A stretch of DNA of 64,000 bases from Baylisascaris procyonis (Eukaryota > Nematoda > Chromadorea > Rhabditida > Ascarididae). A program made the position numbers and the translations under genes. Of this stretch, positions 24,401 through 38,410 are shown in pieces. The stretch is taken from positions 3,071,501 through 3,135,500 of the forward strand of contig JAZARR010000193.1 in the NCBI GenBank assembly GCA_037389465.1, given 5' to 3'. The stretch's first letter is position 1. Every line of letters begins with the position of its first letter. The notes below the pieces were generated by a model. It saw nothing but the letters and a program-made list of their open reading frames with translations, was not told the origin of the DNA and did not search any database.

Positions 24401-27400
24401 ATAATAAAAGCGGTTATGATAACAAAGATAAAATGAAAGGCTAAATTTTCGCAAATTATAACGCGAACGACAATTGACTATTCAGAAATTATTCTGAAAT
24501 TCAGAAATTTAGAAATTTATTTATTCAGAAATTGGCGCTTTCCCATATTATGAAGCTGTTAATTAAATTTGTTAAATTCATTTGAAATTGCACAAATAAA
24601 AGTCGCAAACGAATAAAAGTGCTGGAAACAATTGCATGTGAAATTTCTAACGTTGCAGCTTTATAATAGTAATATTTGTTTCACTATAATAGTAATATTT
24701 GTGCATTTATGAATTACATTCACTATTATATTCAGATATATCATTAGTCAGATCAATGATTTTCATTCATATTCAAATGATAAATGCATAGTAAATATAA
24801 TAACTTCGAGTTTTGAATTCTCGTGCGAATTTCTCGCAAAATTTGATGAATTACAATTTGCAACCTTCAACCTATTTATCAGTAAGTAATTATTAAATTT
24901 AGTGACACAGCAATTTTATGAAAGAGTAATGGTATACAAAATTTTCACGAAATTTAATTTGGTAGGACTGCTTATGTTCGATCGGATCGATATATATCAC
25001 CAATGAACATTTTATTCGTTCGGATGGAAAAAATTTTTGATGCGCGATATTTCTGGATAGAAGGACATATATTCATTCAAAGTTTAAAAATATTTTTGAA
25101 AATTAGTGAACACAATTTTTTGCAAACGATAGATAATGATATGATTTTTTTTTAACTAAGCTATTCGTAAAATAAAGAAAATTTTTTATAACGAGAGTAT
25201 TATTCACCATCGTTCTAAATATTATTAAAGTTGTAGATGACGTCAAATGACGTCAAATGACGTAGATGACGTGCAAACAACAAAGTCGCAGAAAGCATTA
25301 ATCAAAACGTTCAGTCGCTTTAATATAATACTGTTTTAACCTCATAACTTTTAAATAAGTTCTCTAATTAAAGGTTTGGAAAATGAGCGTAAGATTGGCG
25401 TTTACGATAGCTTTCTTTGTCGATTTCTTCCTCAACGTGGACCAACGAATACTCCTCGCGATATATATTTACAGGTTTTTAAAATTATTTATAGCCGTCA
25501 TATGTCGTGCAGCTAGAGGATAGTCTGGTTTTTTTCTGGATACCTAGAATTAGTGTAGGTTTAAGAAAAGTCCGGTTTTTTCTGGATACCTAAAATCCAT
25601 ACAGGTAAAAAAAGAATGAGAGCGCTTTATATAAGCAAAAAGCGATTTCAGATATCTTCAAGCAGAACTTCTATCAAATATATCAACGATCAAGCTTATC
25701 GTTTGGTGATAAGTAGTAGAGAAAAATGACGAGAACAATGAAGTTGTATTTTTCTTTGCATTAACTATGTTCATTGTAATATACTTGCAAAGTAATTCAT
25801 TCCTCTATTGCAATTCTTCACAATTGAAGATTATTTTACAATAAATTATTTGCAAAACTGCAAATTTTGATGAATATTTAGGAAAAAAGGATGATGCGAT
25901 TGATGTGCAAAAAATTATTGCAAATTATTCTTTATTTAATCGTTGCATTAAATAATTAATTCGTAAACTTATTGATATTGAGTAAAAAAAAAAAAAGAAT
26001 TAATCAAAAGCCAAGGAATTTTGTTCTCATGAACAATTTCGTTTCAATCAGTATTAATCAATAATTTTTATCTATTATACCATAAGAGTTTAATTTATCA
26101 ACATTCCATATTACTTTTATACATATCTAAGTTAAATGCAGTATTGATTGATTAAATATATTGATTGATTCCTTGATCACTACTGATATAAATACTACTT
26201 AAATGTAGCGTTAATTGTATTGATTTCTGTTTTACTACATAAGTGTTTTTTGATCAAACAATTGCATCATCTTGCCAAAATGCGTTTTATAAAATTTCCA
26301 AAAAAGTAAAAATTTAAAAAATCTCTCGGCGTTTTCTTCGAAACTGTTCAATTTATTTTACACTCTAGGTATCAGCAGTGATTATTGCTGAGCCAAGCGG
26401 ATATGTGAATAACGATTGGAGCTGTCTTGAATCACCTCAACACAATGGTAAGTCTATTTTTTATTGCAGCTATCGTTTAAGCTTTGTCAATTCTCGTTGT
26501 TACTGTAAGAAAAAAAAAATTGATTCCATTGGTTTTTTACAATCTTTGATGAGAGACGATTGCCGCCGTTCCATTTTTGTGTTGACCGTTTTATACGATA
26601 ATTTTTTGATCATTTCGCGTTCTTTACGAGAATATTTCCACGCTTTCTTTCTGCAATTTTTTTAAATCCCTCAGCGATAGCTTAGAGGGATTTTTTCCGC
26701 CCGAACTCAAATAAAATTCCTCAAAATCTTTTCCCAGTAGAATTTTTTATGAATAGAAAAAATTTGGCTAAGCTCATATTTCCCACTCGAACTATCGAGA
26801 TTTTATTCTTTGTAAAAACAAAAAGATTAAGTGATTTTTTTCTACTATATGAAAAAAAGTTTTAATGAGAATTTGATCGCCGATTCATATTGAATATTAT
26901 GATTGCTGATTATTCATCACTTTATAAGCAACAATTCTGACATGAATAATAAGTGTTTCATCGACTATCATTTTCTTTAAGAAAAATTACGTTTAATTGC
27001 AAGTATTGAAGCCTACGCTGGAAAATATGATGATATTAGAGAATATCCAGTTCTACTTATGCTTATTACATATAGATTTGGTTTTATTTACTTGAGGAGT
27101 GATAATGGGAGCGGGGAAGGTGAGGCCAGGAAGAGAGATGGGGAGATAGTAGAAGGAAAAATGGACGATATTCATATCTTCTTTTTTCCCTCCTTCACTG
27201 ATCGAATGAATTTTCGAAAAGAGATCTCATTTTCGGGTAAAAAAAAATATTTCAAATGGAATTTCGATTCACCGTTCGCTTTCATTTTCTTTTTTTTTCT
27301 CATTCTTAGTAGTTGAGTTCTCGGGTGCACTGTGAAATTTTCAGGGAAATCGTTGAACGGCTTTTCCCACCACGTACACCTTCCTACCTTCCAACCCCTT

Positions 27401-30400
27401 ATTCCACCCTAAAAAAATGCAGCGCCTTCATTGAATAACAAATCTCTTACTTACAATATAAATTCTCCGGTTTATTTAACATCTTATCAGTAATACATTT
27501 ATATTCGTAAATTTGTTTCATTTACTGGCTATAGTAATATTATCGAACTATAGAGAGTCTCCTCTCTGATATAGTAAACCATTCCTTATGTACCTTTTAC
27601 CTGTGAATGAGTATTTATGAGGAGTGTTATGGAAATATAATGCTCTACGATTGATTACTTGTAAAAGAGAAGTTCGATGGAGAAATGATGCAGTAACAGG
27701 TTTTACATGGAAGTGTTTTTGAATAATCAATGAGGGGAGAAGGTTAAAAAAAAAAATTTGAAAAATTGTTTCATCGCAAAGTTGCCGCATCGTTGTATTC
27801 TAAAATGCGTAATACGATTTTACAGTTTGTTATAACTAGAGAATCATATAACTAAACTACTATTCACATATGGTAGCATCATTTTTAGGGTAGTAATTGT
27901 TTAATTAAGAATCGGCTAGATATTTTTTAACATTTATTTCTTTGCAAATAAAAGATCCATATAGTTTATACAAACAGAGATTAATATTGCTGTTGCTGCA
28001 TTGTGTGCTTAACGAAAATAAAAAATTATATATGGACATATTCATTGCGATCGTATATGTAGTGAAGTTTTCGTGAGTTGTTGATGCAATTTCAACGATT
28101 TTTAACCGAAGAGAATGACCAAAATAGTGCTAGAATTCACAAAGCGTTAGTAATGTTTTGTGCAAATTCTTGTTTTCGTGTGTTATTATAACGAATTTTG
28201 TGTTATATTATAACAGGAATTTATTGCGCACATAGTTTTTGATTTGTTATGATAGTCAAGATTTCAGCAAATGAAGGCACTATTTCAAAAAGCACTATTC
28301 TTTAGAATAAGCAACAATAATCCATCTTATGCCTCATTTATGACATTTTCATTGATATACACAGATATAAACGTATGTATTTGTATATGCCAAAGATGCT
28401 TTCTGATTTCCATTGAATAAATTCGCAGCTGACTAGATTCCAATATTCGTTTTAGATATCGCTCATTTTCATACTGGTTCTTCTAAGTTGGAAACTATGC
28501 ATGAACATTAAATGAAAAATTTTTCATTTCCATTTTTTTTTGCAAGAAATGTTGATAAAACTTCTTCATTTCTTCGTAATTTATAAAAAAAAAATTAGTG
28601 ATTGGGAGAACTAAATAAATGTTATGATAGAAATTATATACGCAAAGAATGTGATATTTTCTTCTATAATTTTTGCAAATGAATACAATTGCAATCGTAT
28701 CGCTTCATGAAATATTTTCTCCGAAGAAATTTCTCGCAAAAATCATAAATTTGAAGATTAGAAATGAAAATATCGAAATGAGTACAAATGAGAATTTTTT
28801 TTTTTAATGGATGAAAAATTTTTTCTCAATGCGGAAAATGTTAAATTATGAAAATTATTTCAAAATGGTATTTTTTTTTTCTTGCAACGTTTTTCTCTTG
28901 CATTCACAATGCATCAAATGCGCTATATTTAGAGCACAGTTGCTTTCGAGTTGTACCTATCATATTGGTTCAAAACAAAAGTGCGTCTTAAAGCGAATGT
29001 TTTCACGAGATCGTATCACACCAACAAATACCTAAGCAAAACAACTATCTCCTTTATTATAAGTTGCAGTGAAAATTCCAGAATTCTTTTTTTTAAAGTG
29101 AGGAGGGGATTGTTGGCATAATGTGATATGCAAAATCCATTAAATTCTCGCTGCAAAATGCCCTCAAATATTGTGATAGTACGCTTCATGGTGCATTTTT
29201 ATCTCTCATTCATATTTATAGTAGATACTTTGATGGTGAATATTTGTGCCTCTCTATTGCCTTAGTTTTCGCAATTCCAATATCGTTATTTGAAGTTGAC
29301 TGATAATTGATATAAGGGGAATGGAATTATAGAAAGGGAGGAGGAAACCATCTCAGTTGACCGATTTTGAAATAGTAACTAAGCACCTCGTTCCCGTTTG
29401 ATGTGAAATAATTATAAAATTATTGAAAAAATTATTTAAAAAATCAATACATTTGATTGATATTATAACAATCCATTGAAAAATTTTCAAAAGTATTACT
29501 TTCGTTTGTTTCCCCTCCCCTATATCGGCTATTCTTTTCTTACCCTAAAATACATTCGTTAGCCAACTTCTTATGCAAATATCTATCTAAAGCCTATTTT
29601 TTCATCTACGATGTTTTAGTGTTTGTAAACGAAATGTTTGATATAGAAACAAAAGAAGAAAATAGCCAAAAATTTTCAGAAATCGAAATGTGAAACGTTT
29701 CAAAGCTTCAATGCTCAATGATGTGTAAATGTTATAATTACAAAAAAGTGGCTTTCATTTTCTTCTGTGTAAATTTTTTTTTTTTCAATAATTTTTTCCC
29801 AGGTTTTCTTTCTTGCTATCCGGCAGACCTTCAGTGATAATTCGGCCCCAATTTTGATAGAATGATATCGTATTTTAGGATACTAATTTGTAGATGATAC
29901 CGTATATGTATCTACTACATCGTAGAATGATACCGTATATATATAGGTCTTTTGCAATACCGTATGATTGATGAGTATGAACCACCATATATATTAACTA
30001 TACTTTTTCAAATTGAAGTTATATATAGAATTATAACTGCATTGCTTGTCGAAAGCTTTTAATAATTTTAATGCTCAATATCTACGTTAAGCGCTTGCGC
30101 TGTTATTTCTTTTTCAATTATATTTGCGTATCTTTTTTTTTCCGTTTCCATCGTCGTGTTATTGCTTTTTTCTTATGAAATTACTTGAACTATACTATAG
30201 GAAACTATCAGTTGATGTTAATTCGAATCTAAGTGGTGATAAGTGATAATTTTCTTATAAACAAAAAGCATTTTGGTTATGGTTGATAAGCGATCATCAA
30301 TTCCCTGAGAAACGAATAAGTGAAATCTTAAGCAATGTGTCCTTCAAATAGGAGACAGAAGCTTTTTTTGCAAGTTTCATCGATTTTTATTCGAGGTTAA

Positions 30401-33400
30401 ATTTTATATATTAAATTTAATAGCCATTTGCTCAGAAAATATGCTTCGAGAGAGATTAAAATCAAAGATTAGTAGTATATAAATTTACAGATTGATCTAG
30501 AAGAAAGCTAGTGAATCGAGTGGAAATTATCTCTTCTAATTTATTATGAAAACAGTTTTGATCTACACTTGAGGTGTCGTTGTTGTATGACATCTAGGCA
30601 TTTTACCAATTGCATTCACTGAATAAATTGAGATATTCATACAGAAATGCTGTTAAAATGAACTGAAAAAAAAAACTCGGAGACATTTCAATAATTGAGG
30701 AAATTTTTTAAAAAATTTATTAAACAATAATTTGAACACTTATAATAGGTCGTTTATTTACATCTTCATTGGAACTTTAATTAGTCGTTAGTTGAAAGTA
30801 CAACATAGGCAGACAAACACACAGACAAACAAGCAGACAAACGCACGGACATAAAACGAGCAAAATGTTTGTGGGTAGAGGCGAAAATCAGCAGCATCAT
30901 TGGCCATATAAAATTGAGAGAGAACGTTTTACTGTGATGTTGTTAGCTCGACGATTGCTAATACGCATCTATATTTATCAGTTCTGCTTATAGATGTGCA
31001 ACAACTACTCTTCGGACTCGATCATTCTAATTGCTACATTCTTTATTACTATCATGTGTTATATAATTGAAAATTTTCAACTTCTTTTTTTTTCTTCACT
31101 ATTTGAATTCTTAAAAAAATCTGCATTTACTTGTACTAATTTTATTATTCACTTTATAAGATGACTAAAAAAAAAATTTATTATATCGTTGTATAATTTC
31201 TTGGCTATTTTAATCGATGAAGAGGAATTTTTGAAAAGTTTTCCCATTCACTCATAAGAAATTCGTGATCTCTATGCAATATTAATGCGTTTATAGTGTA
31301 TTTTCCAATCTCTGAGGAAATGCTCAAATTTTTCATTTAAATTATCGATCCATTCGAAGAAACTTTTTTTTAGCTATCAATAAATGTTATATGCGCAAAT
31401 GCTGGAAGCTTGTCCATGATTTTGATGCGATAATTTTTCATTCTCTGCCGAAAGTTTCAACGATATTTTCATTAAAATTCATTATTTATGCAAATTTATT
31501 TATTTTTTTAATTTATGCAAATTTATTTTACATAATGTATTATGGTGATATCTTGTAAATGCGCATGTATGCATATCCGTCTGCTAGTTTATTTGTTTGC
31601 CTGTATGTCTGTGTCTAGCTGAGCTCGTAACTTACTTCTTTTAATATTAGTTTGTTTAGTATAGTTTTAGATAGTGAGATTTTATTCTATTTATCCATAG
31701 GAATTATAGTTTTATAAGAAATATTCATAAACACCATTCACCTAGAAGTCTATTTTCCTGATAGAATTAACAATACTAGCAGATTTTTCAAGTGTTTCGG
31801 AAAAAATTGCTTCTAAGAAAACGATTTGGTCCTTCAAGTTCTAAAATTTTTGCACGTTTTTGAATATTTTGGATGCTAAAGTTTTAAAAATTCTATAAAT
31901 TGCCCCCAAATTTTCTTCGGTTTTATCGGTTGAATTGTTCCAGTACATTGCAAGAATTATATATCGTGGAGTGAAAATATCTATAAAATGCACCAAAAAC
32001 AGTAAAATGGATTTATGAATTTGCCATTTACTATGGGAAGGTATTCAAATCAATAAGAGCATATAATCTGTGATAATCGGAAATGAGAATTATGGAGTAG
32101 TCAAATATTAGAAAGATTAGTGATTGAAAAATTTTAGAGTTGAGAAAATGAAATATTTTTTGTAAAAATTCGATTCAACATTTTTCGAAATTCGTCGATA
32201 AATTTGTAAAAAAAAAAAAAATTTTTCGTCCTAAAAATTGAGGAACAATTTAAAGTTTTTCATTCCTTTTGCAGCAACAGTTGTTCTTTGAATTTATAAA
32301 CGAATAATATGATGTTTCTCGTGTAAATAAGTGTTATTCAATGATTGAAGAATATCGACTGAAGATCGGTTGGCAATAACGAAGGCGTTGTGTGTTATTG
32401 TTGAAAGCATAAATAAGTTTATCACAATCATATCACCGAAAACTTTGTTCTTTTACACTTTACTGCTCTCTCATATTTTAGATTTTTAGTTGTCTTTGAA
32501 GTGTTTATTGACAGCTAATAGCTGCACGAAATACGTTGATAAACATTTGCAATCGTTGAATGGAATTACGATTCTCAATGGATATACCGCTTTATTGAGT
32601 GAATAGAGATATTTCTGTAGATATCCTTGAAAGTAATGTACTGTTAGGATTCGCAGTATAAGACCATTCAAACTGCATCCTGGAAAAGATATAATTGCCC
32701 ATAAATGATATCTAGAAGTTGCAGTTTAATGGGAGCAAATGTACTTTCTAACAATTTTAATTAGTGCTTTTGATCGATTAATACATTCGAACGTTATCGC
32801 AGTATTATTCTAAAATAATATTTTTAAGTTAATTCTTTAATTTACTCAAATCTTTAATTATATTAATAATGCTGATAATTAAGAACTATGCAAAATATAA
32901 TCGGTTTTTTCTTATCATTTCCCATTATTTTTTGTTCAAAAATCTTATTCAAATAAATCATAAATGGTTTTTAAGCGGTAATTTACGTTCCTATCATACC
33001 TTATCAACCGTCAGTCAAACTTACCCGACTGATCTTTGATTAATCGTTTTAAGAAACATCACCAACGAGCATTTCATCATCTCTATTTACGTTTAATTCT
33101 TCATGAAATGCGATAATATTCTCATTGAACACTAAACAATTTTTTAAGTAATGAAAAATATTTTTTTGATTTCCTATAAAATTCCTATAAAATCGTTTTC
33201 CTAATGAATAAAAATTAATGAATTATTATGAATTTATTGAAGCCAATAATTATATTCCCATCTAATATTTCTATTAATTCATATAAAATTTTATTATATT
33301 TATTGATGATATAATATTTATGAGATTTAATAACTTTATTAACTAAACTCTTCGTCGTTGTAAATATTCTCAACACTTCTAATACGTATGAAGAAAATCG

Positions 33401-36400
33401 AAATTTTTTCTTTCGTCACATTATCTACAATTAAATCCGTAAAGTACACTATTAGCAATGTGATGTTTGATGCGTGCGTGCATGTTTGTCTGCGCGATAA
33501 AGTTGCGAATGAAACTCTTTGGTATGGGAAATACCATAGGCCGATGCAAACAGCTTTGGTATTACTTATACCATATGATTATGAAAAATCTCTTTGGTAC
33601 TGCCTATACCACTATATGAAGAATTTCTTCAGCACTCTTTGTATCACAAATAAACTCTCTTTGAGATTATCTACACCGGAAGATGATGAAATTTAATTTC
33701 TATGATAATATCTGTACTAAATTCATGTGGTACTATGTGTACCAAAATTCCGCAGTACTACTATTTGTATCGTTGGTTAGTTGAATTTCCCTGGTGACAA
33801 AGTTTCTTTGGTACTATCTCATTGGATACTGAAATTTCTGCGGTACTCTCCATAAAACGATGGAATTTCTTTTATAGAATCTAAACAAGGAAAGATAATA
33901 ACCTCACATTACTAATTTTATTCTTCTTTGTGAATTTTAACGCTTAAAAGTGTTATAAAAACGGCAAATCGATTTTTTTCTACTGGTTTATCCGAGAGTG
34001 TAGAAAGAAGAAAACCTAAATGAAAAATTATTCAATACTTCTTGAGCATTTTTGCGATTGTTTTCATCATTGTTTCAAATAGCACGTATTGTACAATTCT
34101 GCTTAGCACATATTTTTGCCTGTTTTTTTTTCGGTTGAAATACGTCTACCTCGTAATTGTGAAACCGTTATCTTGTACATCTGGTAGTTTACTCACTTAT
34201 CTCACAGCTAGATTTCATGAATTACCAACTTTTTCGAGCATTTCAACGATATATCAAATATAGTTGATACTCTTTTTTACATATTTCCTTTGAAGTAAAC
34301 TTTTAAATTCTAATACTATTTGATTTAAACGTTATGAAAAATTCTAGAAATTTTCTTCATGCAAAAAATTTTTCTTCCCTCTTAAATGAAGCAATCGAAA
34401 TTCCAGAAATCAACTCTCTTCCTTTGAGAGGTTCAAATTGATCGACATTTATGCTTTATTATTTCCAATTTTTATAGAAATGAAGAATATGGAATGAATT
34501 GAGTACAATATTTTCTTCATAAGTTTAATTTGTTGATCTACTCGTTGCTTGAAAATTTCCCATTTAAAATTTCACAAGAATGGAGTTTTTCTCTCTTTTT
34601 TTTTTTTTTTTCAAAGTTTTTCGGAAATCTCGGATTGCAAATTTTTAGTGCAACTTTTTTTAAAAGCATATATCGTCTCAACCACTTTTCTAGAGATTGT
34701 ATTAAGCTAAAAATTTTTGCAACTACATATGATAAATTTTTATGTGAGTTAAGAACTCTAATCTTTCAGATCATATTTGGCCGAAGTTGACGAAAAAGAC
34801 ACCTCTGCGGTAGTTAAATTTAATCAAAACCGGAAATAATTTTTTTCTGCTAAGCTTTTATCTGAAATTTTGGAATTTTATATAAGTTATTGTGAAAATT
34901 AACCATCCTTTTTGTTCAGGATATTCGTTTACCGAAGCTATTTTGCAAATCACAAAATTACAACTTTTTCATTTAAATAGAGACATGCGCGCATACGTAA
35001 AAGTTTATAGAAATTTCAATATAGATTTGAAAAACAGTTGAGCAATAAAATAGGTAATTAAGGAATGAATTACTTCTCGAATGCAATTAATGACGTTATT
35101 TTTCATGTGCATTTTAAGTGTTCACTTAGTGCATTGGTGATGTTTTTGCTGATTGCTTGAACGAAAAAACATCGATTTTTTTTTGGTCCACAAAATGGGC
35201 GTAACTTTTCTCATTGTTGAAAAAGTTTACTTCCTTGCTTATCACCTGTTCAAATTTTTTATATTTTTTGATCGAATTATCTCTCTCATTTTTCTATTTC
35301 TATCTTCGTACTCCATTCTTTTATGGATTATTTAAAGAGTTCTCAAAATTCTTATGGAAATTTTTTATAAGAAATTTCAATTTAAAATTGTCAATCAACT
35401 TACGTTACAATTATAAAGGTTCTTTTTTTTTTCGAGGAAAAATTGGGTATTTGATATGACCACAGTTGTGTTGGTCTTCGAGAGAGGCAGGTATGAAAAG
35501 CGTAAAAAGTAGCTGGAAAATGAACCCTAATCTATCATTTTCGGACTAAGATTTCCACCCACTCAGCTTCATTTTTACCCACCACCCACCTTATTAATTT
35601 TTTTTTTCTTGTAATATTGAAGATGCGGAACTCATTCAAAAAGAAAATGTGACCAGTCAACTTTCTTTGATGTTACAAACATCAATTATTTGCTGTTCAA
35701 ATATTTCATCTCTTCACTTATAGACGCCCACTCATTTTCTAATATATCATCATACGCCATATTACATCCTGGAACTTGTATCCTGAAATCCTGAAACTTG
35801 TAAACTTCCGAAGATTTTTGAAGGGTCAATGGAACTATGAAGCTATTGAAGAGGATTTTTCCCTTAGAAATTCACAAGAATAGGATTTATTCAATGTAAC
35901 GTTGTAATTCATTTCGTTTTCATAGTTTTAATTCTTCAAGTGTCTCCTACATATCAGTTGTCGTTCTTAAAACAGTGGTCATTCATTTGAATTATTTCAA
36001 TAGTTTAGCCGCCCCAAATATTTTTCCGAAAAAATTTAGATTTCCTGTCGTTGTTTACGGTTATTTTTAAGTTTTTAAGTTCCTTATGATATTATAAGTT
36101 GTGCTAGAATCTGTTCGGATTAGTGCAGTCTAATTGGAATTGATAAATAAATTATCCCGAAGTTATCCATTGTTATCAATACGTTATCAATGGGTTATAA
36201 ATGAGGTTGATTAGCAATAGAAAGAAACTCAATGAATATATAACAAACGGAGATTCTTAGCGCTAACAGAATTCCATAACAATATTTATCTATTGTAATT
36301 CATTAAACTTCCAATTAATGTTAATAATCCCTCTCATTTCGATTCAGTCTCGTTGTTCTAATATTTAAAGTTAGTTTAGGCGCTTTTTTTTTTATTCTAA

Positions 36401-38368
36401 CAAATGTAAAGTTGGAAATAAAGTGGCAAAACAATATGAGAGAAAAACTTGGAATAAATTTTAAAGATATTTATAATTTTTTTCACAAAATAAAATACTG
36501 GGATCCAATTCAGGAATTATTGAGGATAGAAATAAATTTTCGACGTATTAAATTGTCAAGTTCGCGCTCGAAAACTTCCCAGTTTTTTTCCCATGAAACA
36601 ATCAAAAACTGCCAATCATTTAAAACATTTTAGACGAAATCTTGGTTGTAACTGAGAAAAAAAAAATTGCAAAAATACGAAAAAAATTCCGCAGAAAATA
36701 TAAGCTGCCTATGATGATTGAACTTTTAGTTTGCAGCCTCATGAAGTTCTTATCCTTGATAGTGGCGCAAAGAATTACTGAGTTTAATTTAATGCTTTTA
36801 TTTTCCGATATAAATTTCCAGACAGGAAGTCTTATAGAAGACTTTATGTATTCATACGAACAGTAGTAGCAATGATGGGTATTACGTGGTCACACACCTT
36901 TGTCAATCTCACTTTTTCCGACCACACTTTGCATGTATCCCATGTTTTCTGTTGTGTTCAAGTTCGAACTTGACCATCAGAAGCAAAATATAATGGCGGA
37001 TGCGGCACAATGGCGGGCGGTGCGAAGGCGAGGCGGAACTGTCCAACAGTCTTGCTCCTTCGGCGCTTCGGAACTTCCGCCTATATCGGGATGTGCTCCC
37101 ATTTTCAGAACTACTCAAAATTACGGCCAGGAGCGGAACCCAGTACCCCTCGCAGTTCTTCCCACCAAGAGTGTATTAAGCAGATGCTTTCATTTCAGTG
37201 CTAATATTGGCATCAGAAGGCTGCATCCCTCTATGTTAGGATAGTGTGAGAAAAATTTATGTATGCAAACATGCGTTCACCTCATAGAAAAAGAATTATT
37301 GTATTTTGAATTGAAGGATAAAACTGCAAGCGAAATCGCCACCTCATTGCATCCATTACTAAGAGTAAATTCATGCTTGTACGCACAGATCTCCTCGCAC
37401 ATGCGGCGGAGGAAGTAGATGCGGAGTTAGATCCACTACCTGTTGCACAATGAACGTTTCAATGTGGACTCGTGAATGTGCAAATCTTATAATTTGGCTA
37501 AAATATAAGGTGTTGCCGGAGGGCATAACCGTAATCGTAGACTCCAATGCTTTGTATGGTCGATACTTTTTATGGTCGAGCTGAGCCGAATGATCTAATT
37601 AAAGAACACCCGCAATGAACGAGAACAGAGTAAGGGAAGGTAGAGAATATTTGCATTGAACAAGACGAATATCAGAAATTTCTCATATGTGAAAAAATTT
37701 GCATATGAACTTTAGTACCTCTCTACGAACCTTCTGTACCTACCAAGTTCTGCTTCAGCGCATCAACGTAAAAGAATTTTTGGCATATATACCCTACTAG
37801 TCAAACATCGCACACATAATCTATAAATAGATATGTACAAATGGTGAAACTATTGACATAATTGAGAGTTTAGCAACTTGCCCACAGAACCTCTAAACGT
37901 CAACATTTATAAGTAAGAAGTCAACAAAATACTTTCACGTATAATCAATTTCAACTTAATCCATGAACATCGGATCAAAAGATGAGCCGTTTCATTAAGT
38001 GTATTAAGGATTGAATAAAATCTAATGTGTTTCTCTACTTCATTATTTTTGGATGCGGTTGGTCAGAGAAAGATAGCGAGCGAGTAATTTTACATATACG
38101 ATAGAGAAAAAGCCAGATTGATAAATTTCTCTCGAATATTATCGCTACCGAGAAATTTTTCTGTATAGAAATAACGATGTTCTATTAGGCAAAGATAGAT
38201 AGATAGAATGGTTTTGTGTTGAATATACGGAAAATATGGTGTCTGAATTTGTTTATTGAATTAAATATATTGATGATTATAAAATACAATATTATTAAAT
38301 GGGCAAGTAAGTCTATTGACGATGTTAAGGGGAATGTTTGAAATGTTTGTGTGCAAAGAAAGAGAAAA

Positions 38369-38410
<42 letters not shown>

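Noticed and set aside
26368..26447. Direct junction of exon 2 to exon 4 using the acceptor at 26367
   Set aside because: It is phase-compatible, but it would skip exon 3, which encodes the expected second half of PAS-A. Kept only as a possible splice variant.
33517..33860. CRISPR-like array
   Set aside because: Repeats are degenerate, have no constant spacer pattern, and the DNA is clearly eukaryotic.
34617..34742. Possible exon between a poly(T) acceptor and GTGAGT
   Set aside because: It needs phase 0 entry, while exon 4 leaves phase 1, and the Phe/Lys-rich product has no p160 resemblance.
35436..35489. Short segment ending in GGCAG|GTATGA with frame KNWVFDMTTVVLVFERG
   Set aside because: A good donor, but the phases (2 in, 2 out) do not fit the p160 exons, and it has no similarity to support another gene.
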